Below, piece by piece: positions 45,839 to 53,286 of a DNA stretch of 55,219 bases (positions within the stretch are counted from its first letter, which is position 1; the number at the start of each line of letters is the position of its first letter). The stretch is from a virus: positions 1-55,219 of the IMG/VR virus record IMGVR_UViG_3300017613_000358; one strand, 5' to 3'. The notes beneath the pieces were generated by a model. The model was given only the letters and a program-made list of their open reading frames with translations, made no database searches and had not been told where the DNA came from. A program made the translations under genes and the position numbers.

Positions 45839-46390
45839 TTATCTATTACCGAAACGCGTAGCTACACCAATAGGATATGTAGTGACATGACCTTCAAGAG
45901 ATCTAATAGCACGCCCTATCCCACCACCTGCACCAGTCGTAAATCCTCCATCAAGATCCAAATTGATACGACGTAGAGCTGTCATTGGCGCAAGACCTCT
46001 TTTCCATTCAGCGTCTATTAATGTCTGAATAAGAAAGTCAAGAGAATCTGTACGCAATGCACGAATGAATCCTTGATAATAAGGAGTACGCTTATCGAAC
46101 AACTCAGTTAGGGCAGGCCTCAGAAAGGATCTACCACTATAGAATTCATGATAAGCTGCGTACGGAAATCCAGTATTAGGATTCACCGCATCTGCTGATA
46201 TTTTCAGAGTTAGATCAGAGAATTTCCTGGCGGTATCTAGCTGAGTAGTGTCAGCTTTAATACTATTTTGAAGATCTCCGCTCTGTACTTTCAGTACAAC
46301 ACCATCAACGAGTTCTTTAGCGCGAGCTTCCCACGCTTCACCCATAGCCTTTAAGACTGCGCGACCTCGTTTTAGTGTAAATCTAGCCAT
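45839..46390 (-). CDS. HK97 gp10-like neck protein
   Basis: 183 residues. A basic N-terminal helix (RAVLKAMGEAWEARAKELVD) precedes the signature YAAYHEFYSGRSFLRPALTE, which corresponds to the Y-x-x-x-H-E-[FY]-G ... F-L-R-P-A motif of HK97 gp10-type proteins. These connect the head completion ring to the tail. The ~60-residue C-terminal extension is less typical. Confidence 0.7.
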   Translation of the reverse strand: MARFTLKRGRAVLKAMGEAWEARAKELVDGVVLKVQSGDLQNSIKADTTQLDTARKFSDLTLKISADAVNPNTGFPYAAYHEFYSGRSFLRPALTELFDKRTPYYQGFIRALRTDSLDFLIQTLIDAEWKRGLAPMTALRRINLDLDGGFTTGAGGGIGRAIRSLEGHVTTYPIGVATRFGNR

Positions 46391-46395
46391 ATTCG

Positions 46396-46827
46396 TTAGC
46401 TATTCCCTGTCTCAAACGTCAAAACTGCTACTACATACCCAATATCGCTTCTATCCTCATCCTCGTATGGATATACCCTAGCAGCTACCAAGCTGAAACA
46501 CGCATCTGTGAAAGTAGTATATCCATCTCTAAGAGCCTGCATAAGTTGGTCGATTAAGTCAGCAACTTCTAACTGTAAATCCTCACCTTCACACTTACAC
46601 ATCCCTATCGCGTAGACAGGAACTCCTGCTACAATTTCAATATCGCCAGCAAGAGCAAAGGAGATCTCTTGAGGACCTAGCCCCACATTCCAATGAGGAA
46701 AGGCTTCTCGCCCTCTTTGTGTCTCCGCTGTCAAATCTTCAAGCGTCCGAAACCTGTTAGAGACATTTGGAAATGTGCCCCGCATAACAGTTGTTACAGA
46801 GTCTATAACTTCCCTTCGCGTAGCCAT
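46396..46827 (-). CDS. Tail terminator-like protein
   Basis: 143 residues. A helix at the start (REVIDSVTTVMRGTFPNV) is followed by strands (EISFALAGDIEIVAGVPVYA), a helix (LEVADLIDQLMQALRDG) and final strands (IGYVVAVLTFETGNS). That fits the alpha/beta fold of tail terminators (lambda gpU, SPP1 gp17). It lies between the adaptor and gp10-like genes. Assigned by order and fold pattern. Confidence 0.55.
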   Translation of the reverse strand: MATRREVIDSVTTVMRGTFPNVSNRFRTLEDLTAETQRGREAFPHWNVGLGPQEISFALAGDIEIVAGVPVYAIGMCKCEGEDLQLEVADLIDQLMQALRDGYTTFTDACFSLVAARVYPYEDEDRSDIGYVVAVLTFETGNS

Positions 46828-46832
46828 CTATG

Positions 46833-47279
46833 CTAATCCAGTTCATCAGCTTCGGTCGAATTAGTTCTGTGGACTGCCTCATTTACTGAATCAGTCATCC
46901 CAACTCTAATACCTGGCTTAAGCAGGTCTGTGTCATCGTTAAACGTATCCTTTTGATCTTTGGTAATAACCGCCCAGAGTGCGCTTGTGCTGATCGTCCG
47001 GCGACGAAACTCCTTGGCGAGCGTCTTGTAGGTTAACCAGACAGAATCTATATCTACTAAATTACCTCTTACTCTAGATTTAGAGTCACGAGCAAACTTA
47101 GCAGATATCGCGTCACAAGCATCTGCGCAAGCACGAAAGATATCACTACTTACGCGAGATATAAAGAAAGAAATCTCCTCATCTGAGAGGAGTTGCCTTT
47201 CTGGATTAGTATCCCCGATCCAAAGTCTAACCTTATCATTATTAGAGTTCTCCGGATCGCCGCTATAGGTCCACGACAT
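46833..47279 (-). CDS. Head-tail adaptor protein (gp6-like)
   Basis: 148 residues. SWTYSGDPENSNNDKVRLWI and GDTNPERQLLSDEEISFFIS form the signature W-x-Y-SGDP...D-x-VR-x-x-IGDT...LLSDEEI of adaptor proteins that bind under the portal. Helices follow. It comes right behind the zinc-finger gene and overlaps it by one base. Confidence 0.75.
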   Translation of the reverse strand: MSWTYSGDPENSNNDKVRLWIGDTNPERQLLSDEEISFFISRVSSDIFRACADACDAISAKFARDSKSRVRGNLVDIDSVWLTYKTLAKEFRRRTISTSALWAVITKDQKDTFNDDTDLLKPGIRVGMTDSVNEAVHRTNSTEADELD

Positions 47280-47623
47280 TATCTAAGATCCTGGATCTGG
47301 TCTCTCATGGCATCAGGAAGAGTAGAGATTACCTCACGATCCTTCACACGATCTCGCTCAAGTACAGTAGAATCATGTACGCCACAAAGATCTAGCCGTC
47401 GATGATTCTGTAGCTTCCTAGCATCAGCATAGGAGTTACCACACTTGTCGCACTTGATCACATTTTTCTTCGCTTTCGCATCTAACGGGTGAAAGCGATT
47501 AAGGTTAATCAAGAGCTGATCGTTAGGCAGGTTCTTTAATCGTGTGAGAACCTGCCCCCGATGGAGAACGTAAACTTTACCGTCCTTCTTACCATAGCCA
47601 AAAGGAAATGTTGCTTCGTACAC
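47279..47623 (-). CDS. C2H2-like zinc-finger protein in the head-neck region
   Basis: 114 residues from a GTG start with AAAGGACGGAC upstream. A basic N-terminal part precedes VIKCDKCGNSYADARKLQNH and then RRLDLC, a C-x2-C...H-x-x-x-x-x-C zinc-finger-like knuckle. Similar small proteins sit directly after the capsid gene in some phages, but their role is unproven. It could bind DNA or help head completion. Confidence 0.55.
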   Translation of the reverse strand: MYEATFPFGYGKKDGKVYVLHRGQVLTRLKNLPNDQLLINLNRFHPLDAKAKKNVIKCDKCGNSYADARKLQNHRRLDLCGVHDSTVLERDRVKDREVISTLPDAMRDQIQDLR

Positions 47624-47648
47624 AGTGTCCGTCCTTTCTGTTAAGAAC

Positions 47649-48599
47649 CTACGCTACAACAGCATCCATGAAGTAACCAAGATCCGTGCAACAAATTACA
47701 TGGTCGATGTTGAAGTATCCCTCGATACGGGTAAAGCGTTTCCACTCATTCCGCAGTCTACGGATAGTAACTGTTCGACCCTGCCGAGCCCAAATGAACG
47801 ACAAGAAAGCCGTAGGAGCCAGAAGACCGGGCTTAGCTACCTGATACATCAGGAGAGCGTCTTTCCCATAGTTGTAGGCATAAGCTGCGGTTGCGCCTTC
47901 AACATTGGTAGCCTTCAATGACTGCCCGATAACTAACTTATCGAGTTCGAGCAACGATGCGACCAAATCTTGAGTAAGCACGCCCTTTGACGTGTACTTA
48001 ATCAGTTCGATCATGGTTGGGTGATGTTTTAACTGACGCCAGACTTGACGCCCGAGCAACATCGAATTTGGGTCATAAGCAGTGACGCTATGAATAGCAT
48101 CTCGACCGTCTTCAACATCCATGATAGGATTTGAGGAACCCCAATCGTCCCACTGATTAAAGTCGGTCCCACCTACAACATCCGTTGCCCACTTACCGGT
48201 TGCGAAGATATCTGCCGCAAGAAGTACGTCCTTCTTGAGCAACATTTTATGGTTGACGAAAACGCGAGCGTCATTGTCAACCCGAAAGGGCGCATCTGCG
48301 TTGTTTCTGACTTCATCGGGAATGTCCTTATGAAAGCCATACTCCTCGCACCGATACGCAGACGTGCTTACCCTGAATCCGCTACCAGCAGTCTCAGTGG
48401 CAGGCGCACGTCTTTTCGCTTCATCACGGAAGAAATCTTCCTTAGTGTAAGTAGCATACGTGTTGGTCTGGTTCTCCACTTGGATAGCCGTAGTCAACTG
48501 CGATGCTACGAAGTTCTTCTCACTTTGGATGTACGCGATAGACATATTGCTAAGCGGTCTATCGGTATGCACATCGGCTACATCTGGTCGAAAAGGCAT
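47649..48599 (-). CDS. Major capsid protein
   Basis: 316 residues. VHTDRPLSNMSIAYIQSEKN, a run of TYATYTKEDFFRDEAKRRAP, and SAYRCEEYGFHKDIPDEVRN followed by NADAPF are characteristic of a large class of HK97-fold major capsid proteins. There is no long N-terminal delta domain. A separate scaffold-like gene lies upstream, as expected for this class. It follows the decoration-type gene, and AAGGAGGATAATA is its binding site. Confidence 0.8.
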   Translation of the reverse strand: MPFRPDVADVHTDRPLSNMSIAYIQSEKNFVASQLTTAIQVENQTNTYATYTKEDFFRDEAKRRAPATETAGSGFRVSTSAYRCEEYGFHKDIPDEVRNNADAPFRVDNDARVFVNHKMLLKKDVLLAADIFATGKWATDVVGGTDFNQWDDWGSSNPIMDVEDGRDAIHSVTAYDPNSMLLGRQVWRQLKHHPTMIELIKYTSKGVLTQDLVASLLELDKLVIGQSLKATNVEGATAAYAYNYGKDALLMYQVAKPGLLAPTAFLSFIWARQGRTVTIRRLRNEWKRFTRIEGYFNIDHVICCTDLGYFMDAVVA

Positions 48600-48638
48600 T
48601 TTGTATTATCCTCCTTCTATCTCGATATTCCGATTAGT

Positions 48639-49055
48639 TTAAGACTGAGCTGCCCCAGCATATATCCTGGAGATATGAAGCTCAACTTCAATGAGTTCGT
48701 TATTTCCAGTTGCGCCAAGAGTCGCAGTACACATACCAAGCACGGTGACAATATCTCCATCTGAATGAAGCAGAGGAACTGCTTTACCAGCAGAATCAGC
48801 CGTCACCCATGTACCAGCAGCAATTGACACAGTTGCAGGGCGCACGACCTTAACTTTGCCACGAATAGCAACGGAGGCCATCTGCCCTGCCGCCGACGGT
48901 TTATTCTGCAAAACTCCAATGATATTATCAGAGTCAGCAGCCGCCAATGCAGCAGTATCATCCGTACCGTTAGTGGCTACAATAAAATACTGCTCATCTG
49001 ACAGATCAGCCGCAGCCAGGTACGATCTTAATTCAAGTCCTTCTTGAGTCGCCAA
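48639..49055 (-). CDS. DUF2190-type capsid decoration protein
   Basis: 138 residues. DSDNIIGVLQNKPSAAGQMA, then SVAIRGKVKVVRPATVSIAA and GTWVTADSAGKAVPLL, match the small beta-barrel family DUF2190 (RecA/RadA-named in some entries), found next to the major capsid gene. It probably decorates or cements the capsid. Confidence 0.7.
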   Translation of the reverse strand: MATQEGLELRSYLAAADLSDEQYFIVATNGTDDTAALAAADSDNIIGVLQNKPSAAGQMASVAIRGKVKVVRPATVSIAAGTWVTADSAGKAVPLLHSDGDIVTVLGMCTATLGATGNNELIEVELHISRIYAGAAQS

Positions 49056-49076
49056 TTTAATTACCTCCTTCTAGGC

Positions 49077-49847
49077 TTAGTCGACTTCTTCGTGATCGCC
49101 CACATTAGGAACACGGCCTACCTGGGCATCGTAGAGATCAGGATTGTCCTCATATGCCTTCGTGAGAACTTCCTCTTCACTCAGGTCAGGATTCGCTTCC
49201 CTAATTTCCTTCGTGATCTTCCCTACTCGCTCGTCAGCAGATTTCTCTACTGGAGTACGTCCGCTGCCAACGGTGTCAAACAGGGTATTATCCTGAGCCA
49301 CCTTGTCCAGCTTCTGCAGCATCCCGACAACTTCCTCGTAGCCTTCAGTACCCTTCAGGGCACCAAGAGACTTCGTCAACTCCTCAGCTTCGACAGGCAA
49401 GAACTTGAAGCTAGTTGCAGTCGTCTGAATCTCTTCGGCTTCTCGAGCTTTCTTGTCATCTTCAATGGACTTCCGCAGATCCTCAATCGCCTGAGTGTTC
49501 TCTGCGTTAGCAGCACTCTGTGACTTCAACAGTTCTACGACCTCTTCAGGCAGCTTATGCTCCTTGATGACATCTTCGACAGACGGCTCAGTTTTGGTTT
49601 CTTTCGTCACCTTCTCTGAATCGTCATCCTCAAGATCATCAACAGCAGGAGCAGCCTTCACGAGCTCTGGGTCTTCGAAGACAGCATTCAGCTTCTCCTT
49701 CAACACGTCAATAAAATTCGGCATCGTTTTTGAATCCTCCTCTTCAGTGTCCTCTGCCTTGAAAATCAAGAACTTCCTTTTATTCGCAGCCTTACGAACA
49801 AGGGCTACTTTCTTTATCTCCAAGTCGTGCATAAATTTCTTAGGCAT
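49077..49847 (-). CDS. Putative capsid scaffolding protein
   Basis: 256 residues, mostly acidic and helical with coiled-coil parts (VIKEHKLPEEVVELLKSQSA, QAIEDLRKSIEDDKKAREAE). The first 25 residues (EIKKVALVRKAANKRKFLIF) resemble the start of XkdF-type head proteins. The position between protease and major capsid, and the composition, fit a scaffold. A sigma-28-like promoter lies 34 bases upstream. Confidence 0.6.
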   Translation of the reverse strand: MPKKFMHDLEIKKVALVRKAANKRKFLIFKAEDTEEEDSKTMPNFIDVLKEKLNAVFEDPELVKAAPAVDDLEDDDSEKVTKETKTEPSVEDVIKEHKLPEEVVELLKSQSAANAENTQAIEDLRKSIEDDKKAREAEEIQTTATSFKFLPVEAEELTKSLGALKGTEGYEEVVGMLQKLDKVAQDNTLFDTVGSGRTPVEKSADERVGKITKEIREANPDLSEEEVLTKAYEDNPDLYDAQVGRVPNVGDHEEVD

Positions 49848-49880
49848 ACAGAACCTCTAAAGTTTGCAAAATTGCGTTCG

Positions 49881-49914
49881 CCATCTTATCGTAATCTGGG
49901 GCATCTTCATTAGA
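49881..49914 (-). promoter_or_regulatory. Sigma-28-like late promoter, copy 1
   Basis: On the minus strand it reads TCTAATGAA, ten bases, ATTACGATAAGATGG. Taking TAAT as -35 and TACGATAA as -10 gives a 15-bp spacer, the geometry of FliA/SigD promoters (TAAA-N15-GCCGATAA). The copy at 52338-52371 has the same two blocks at the same distance. It precedes the scaffold-like gene. Confidence 0.65.
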
Positions 49915-49942
49915 CGAAAATATTGCCTACCAGAGATGCCCC
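49898..49942 (-). ncRNA. Strong hairpin overlapping the late promoter
   Basis: GGGGCATCT and AGATGCCCC (49934-49942 and 49898-49906) are perfect 9-bp arms around a 27-base loop that contains the -35-like TCTAATGAA. No U-tract follows, so it is not a standard terminator. It would form only in RNA reading through from the upstream gene. Confidence 0.4.
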
Positions 49943-49959
49943 AAAGCGACAGAGACGAA

Positions 49960-49980
49960 AAGTTTACCCATTCAACTTCT
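49960..49980 (-). repeat. Inverted-repeat motif Y, copy 4
   Basis: On the minus strand this reads AGAAGTTGAATGGGTAAACTT, in the spacer between the jelly-roll-like gene and the scaffold-like gene. The spacer 49848-50012 (165 bases) holds this motif, the hairpin and the sigma-28-like promoter, and no gene. Confidence 0.65.
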
Positions 49981-50012
49981 GATATCTACGCTACCAAAAT
50001 ATCTCCTTTCCT

Positions 50013-50969
50013 TTAACGATATGCCCACGCGCCAAACTGTTTCACATCAACAGCCTTCACAGCCGTGGAAGTGGACTCGATTCCAAACACTGGAGTACAC
50101 TCTTCATCAACATCGAGCGCGATTGCTTGTGTGGCAACTTGTACCTTATCTAAGAAGAAAATCGCATCTCCATCGGCAGCCACTTCCATCCGAACTCTCT
50201 GATAAGTACCAGCTGCTGGGACGTTAGTAGAAGTGTCAACAGGAGGAGCTAGCGTTGCAGCAGCATTACTCTTGTTATAAGCAAAATACCAACGGTCACC
50301 GTCAGTGTAACCAACATCGAAGTGACCTAAGACGAGATCATCTTGAACTAGAGTAGCAGTCACAGTAGCACCGGTAACTGGTGGATCAAGAGCATCTGCT
50401 GCTGTACCAATGAATCCACAGTAGACATTCCTTAGTGTGATTGCTGTGACATTGGTGAAGATACAATCTACAACCAAGAGTTGATGCTGATCAGGCTGCA
50501 TAACTCCAGCAGCCATACCAAGATTGATCGTGTGAGAAGCTTCATTAGTGGTCGTCAATCTCATGGCGGTTCCACCTTCGCCTGCGGTCTGTGCGACTGC
50601 ACCAGAATCATTCTCAGCTGCTCCCTGACCAAAGATCCTGACACCTGAACCAGCTACAAGTACACCAGCAGCAGAACCAGCATGAGCAACTCCAACACCA
50701 TCACGCCAATCTGTCTGGACACCGAAAAGAGGACGCTGGTCCAGAGTAATAGGAGTGAAATAAGGACTCAGGAGAGTACCTTCATTCACGAAGACAACTC
50801 CATTGAGAGTGTCAAGAACAAGACCACCAGGATTTACCGCACCGACCATATTACCACTGGTCCCTGAAGTCGGTACACCTTCAACTGGAAACATGTTTGG
50901 AGATACCATCTCTTGCATCCAGTGAGCACCTTGCTGCTTAGAGACGTACCTTTGCTTATTAATGTTCAT
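50013..50969 (-). CDS. Virion protein with lectin-like beta fold
   Basis: 318 residues. A short N-terminal tail (MNINKQRYVSKQQGAHWMQE) precedes a strand-rich body ending in AGTYQRVRMEVAADGDAIFF and LDKVQVATQ, the pattern of concanavalin/LamG-type jelly rolls. The place between protease and scaffold suggests a capsid-associated protein, perhaps decoration or host binding. No named family is certain. Confidence 0.55.
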   Translation of the reverse strand: MNINKQRYVSKQQGAHWMQEMVSPNMFPVEGVPTSGTSGNMVGAVNPGGLVLDTLNGVVFVNEGTLLSPYFTPITLDQRPLFGVQTDWRDGVGVAHAGSAAGVLVAGSGVRIFGQGAAENDSGAVAQTAGEGGTAMRLTTTNEASHTINLGMAAGVMQPDQHQLLVVDCIFTNVTAITLRNVYCGFIGTAADALDPPVTGATVTATLVQDDLVLGHFDVGYTDGDRWYFAYNKSNAAATLAPPVDTSTNVPAAGTYQRVRMEVAADGDAIFFLDKVQVATQAIALDVDEECTPVFGIESTSTAVKAVDVKQFGAWAYR

Positions 50970-51010
50970 TTAACTGTAACCTCCGTTACTAAATAGAGCA
51001 ACAACTCATA

Positions 51011-51027
51011 CTTCTCACCACGAGAAG
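51011..51027 (-). other. Hairpin in the protease - jelly-roll spacer
   Basis: CTTCTC-ACCAC-GAGAAG is a perfect 6-bp stem with a 5-base loop in the 86-base spacer 50970-51055. There is no U-tract. It might be an RNA processing site or slow ribosomes or polymerase. Confidence 0.3.
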
Positions 51028-51055
51028 CAGAAACGATTACTCAGTCGAGACAAGA

Positions 51056-51883
51056 TTATGAGGGATCTTCTACTTCCGTTTTGATTCCTTTACCTTCAAT
51101 AGAGTATCCCGTAATATCTCCCTTTTTGATCTCTTTCCAGAGCTCGGCATCATAGATCTTCGTGGACTGTACCCAAGACCCCTTAACCACAGTTTCGTCG
51201 CCCAGAGTAAAATCTTCTGGCGCAACATAATTCTCAATAATCGCAGTCTGTGGCTGCTTCGCGTTATTATGTCCCACATTGTGAGGCTCCGCTTTCAAAA
51301 GGGCTAACTGCTCCATGAACTTTACATTGGCTTTCCATATCTCTTCCTCAGTAGTAAAGTCATCATGTGCATCTGTAGAAGCGATCTCGAAGCCGCTATC
51401 AACATCACCTTTCGCAGTCGGCTCCATCACGACGCCAGTGATGATCTGTTCTTCATCATCTATCGCCTTGATTACTACCTCTCTGGTGAAGGTACTCTTT
51501 GATTCTACGACAGTCATTGATTTAGACTTATTATCATCTTCATCTCTATCGGTCGTTGCCTTATAATTACTCGATTCTTCAGAATGCACAGAATGAGGAC
51601 GTTCTTTACCGTTTTGCCAGATATCTACTTTCAAGATATCCTGACAAATACCAGCAACCTGCTTGAGGATACTTGACTTAGCTTTTGCTACTTCTACGTC
51701 GATATTGGGATCTGCCATCTTAGTTACTCCGTTAGCATTTCTAAAAGCTGTTTTCTCGGCTTCCTTTGCCGAGTTACCTTGCTTCTTCTCTCTATTATAT
51801 GTCGCGTTCCACACAGCCATCCATTTCTTCTTCTTACTAGAAGGAACATGACTGGGAACTTCGGAAACACTTGAATAAGGCAT
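51056..51883 (-). CDS. XkdF-type head maturation protease with N-terminal ChaB domain
   Basis: 275 residues from the ATG at 51883. PYSSVSEVPSHVPSSKKKKW through AEKTAFRNANGV is a ChaB-like helical domain. The body, IKAIDDEEQIITGVVMEPTA, then FMEQLALLKAEPHNVGHNNA, and IKKGDITGYSIEGKG, matches XkdF-type phage head proteins related to serine S78-type proteases, with candidate His in EPHNVGH and Ser in GYSIEG. It would process the prohead. A longer frame start at 51961 overlaps the neighbour and lacks a binding site. Confidence 0.65.
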   Translation of the reverse strand: MPYSSVSEVPSHVPSSKKKKWMAVWNATYNREKKQGNSAKEAEKTAFRNANGVTKMADPNIDVEVAKAKSSILKQVAGICQDILKVDIWQNGKERPHSVHSEESSNYKATTDRDEDDNKSKSMTVVESKSTFTREVVIKAIDDEEQIITGVVMEPTAKGDVDSGFEIASTDAHDDFTTEEEIWKANVKFMEQLALLKAEPHNVGHNNAKQPQTAIIENYVAPEDFTLGDETVVKGSWVQSTKIYDAELWKEIKKGDITGYSIEGKGIKTEVEDPS

Positions 51884-51891
51884 CTTATTCC

Positions 51892-52299
51892 CTAGATCAT
51901 CACACAGGCACCGACAGTAGCCGTAGCTGCCGCGTCGGCAATTACTACCTGAACTCGCCATTTTCTAGGTACAGGAAAAGCTATTGATACATTAGCCGTC
52001 TCACTAGCTATACCAGGATGAATAGCTAAAGTAGCTGACCCAGCAGCAGTAAGCTGCGCTATTTCACATCCAGGCAGGTCATAGTAACTACCAGACGCAA
52101 CATCTTTACCTTGAACCTTGAGATCGAAGGTTTCTGTGCCTAGATTCGTCAGGATAGTTAAGTCCACGTGGATAATTACCCCACGCCCGGAAGCATTAAT
52201 TTGGTCCGCAGAGTTGACTGTCCCTGCGGCTTCCGCTGCAAGTGTCAGCACTGTTGTATCTGCATTCACTAAAGGACGAGGAAAGTTCTTTGTAGCCAT
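51892..52299 (-). CDS. Small virion protein (head region)
   Basis: 135 residues. NSADQINASGRGVIIHVDLT, LKVQGKDVASGSYYDLPGCE, TLAIHPGIA and KWRVQVVIADAAA give a compact beta sandwich pattern that recurs in small phage proteins near head genes. The exact role (decoration, fibre or completion) is open. It is the first gene behind the second sigma-28-like promoter. Confidence 0.6.
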   Translation of the reverse strand: MATKNFPRPLVNADTTVLTLAAEAAGTVNSADQINASGRGVIIHVDLTILTNLGTETFDLKVQGKDVASGSYYDLPGCEIAQLTAAGSATLAIHPGIASETANVSIAFPVPRKWRVQVVIADAAATATVGACVMI

Positions 52300-52337
52300 T
52301 AATTATCTCCTGAGATTCGCCGTGATATTACTATGCA

Positions 52338-52371
52338 CCATCTTATCGTAATATCGACACGTTTCCTTAAA
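52338..52371 (-). promoter_or_regulatory. Sigma-28-like late promoter, copy 2
   Basis: On the minus strand: TTTAAGGAA, ten bases, ATTACGATAAGATGG. The 15-base downstream block is identical to copy 1, and seven of nine bases in the upstream block agree. It lies directly behind the sigma factor gene and 39 bases before the gene starting at 52299. Confidence 0.65.
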
Positions 52372-52376
52372 TATTT

Positions 52377-52940
52377 TTAATGCTGCCCATTATTGCCATT
52401 CCCGTTACTATTCACTCCAACCACAATCTTATTGACCCTCCGCATCTTCTCTACTGCGCGACCTACCTTTATACATAAATAAGCCTCGGATATCTTGAGC
52501 TTATTGGCAATAACCTTCTGAGTATAACCACGCACAAAATGGAGTTCGAGAATTATTTGTTCTTCGCGCGACAGACTACATACCTTGAGAGTACTCATCT
52601 CGGTAGATACTTTAGTAGCGTCTGCTGCTTGTCCTCGATCACTGCAATAACACTCAACATCTGGAAAGATAGGAAGGTAACGACGATTGATAATAGCATG
52701 ACGCCGAACAAAGTCCCTCATTGAGCCAAGTATTTTAGGATAGATAAATGTCGCAAAAGAAGCTCCAGATACATGGCTCTCGTCCCACCTATCTAAGTTA
52801 TTCATAATACAGAGCAGACCTTCCGAAACCAGATCATCTCGTTCTATATTAGACGGTAATTTACCGATTACCCTGGCTAGAGCAAATTTGATCTGCGAGA
52901 TTCCAGATGCAATTAGTACAGTCCGCTCTTCTTGATTCAT
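52377..52940 (-). CDS. Phage sigma factor, FliA/SigD (sigma-28) like
   Basis: 187 residues. Region 2 is clear: IERDDLVSEGLLCIMNNLDR, then ASFATFIYPKILGSMRDFVR, as in FliA-type factors. Region 4 is LSREEQIILELHFVRGYTQK...ISEAYLCIKVGRAVEKMRR (helix-turn-helix). Region 1.1 is missing and region 3 is short, as in alternative sigma factors. It would direct host RNA polymerase to late genes. Two sites with sigma-28 spacing lie at 52338-52371 and 49881-49914. Being inside the late block suggests a self-reinforcing switch. Confidence 0.8.
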   Translation of the reverse strand: MNQEERTVLIASGISQIKFALARVIGKLPSNIERDDLVSEGLLCIMNNLDRWDESHVSGASFATFIYPKILGSMRDFVRRHAIINRRYLPIFPDVECYCSDRGQAADATKVSTEMSTLKVCSLSREEQIILELHFVRGYTQKVIANKLKISEAYLCIKVGRAVEKMRRVNKIVVGVNSNGNGNNGQH

Positions 52941-53282
52941 CTAGTGATCAACGCAAGGCACCTTTATTTTAGAAACCAATACTTTATCTGCTGTGATAGT
53001 CGCAGCAATCTTGACTTTGTACTTCCCTCCGTCAGCTAGTGACTGTAGAATCACTTCAACCATTGTGTCATTAGTGCCTTCGCCTGTAGTAATACTCGTA
53101 CCACGAATTATAGTGCTCGTAACATCATTTCCGTCGCCATCTTCAGCAGTTGTCGTGTCAGATGAGATATCCTCAGATGTCTCCATCTCATCGAAGAAGT
53201 CCCAGCTTACAGTAATTATCTCATCAGGCTGAACAATATCCGTTTCAGCCCATCCCTTCGCTTTTATCTTCTTAGTTGCCAT
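52941..53282 (-). CDS. Small beta-rich virion protein
   Basis: 113 residues. PDEIITVSWDFFDEMETSED, then SSDTTTAEDGDGNDVTSTII, then VEVILQSLADGGKYKVKIAA and TITADK, make an Ig-like sandwich common to small phage head-associated proteins (T-V-x-W-D ... G-x-x-Y-x-[LV] ... T). It lies one base before the sigma gene. Role uncertain. Confidence 0.55.
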   Translation of the reverse strand: MATKKIKAKGWAETDIVQPDEIITVSWDFFDEMETSEDISSDTTTAEDGDGNDVTSTIIRGTSITTGEGTNDTMVEVILQSLADGGKYKVKIAATITADKVLVSKIKVPCVDH

Positions 53283-53286
53283 ACTA

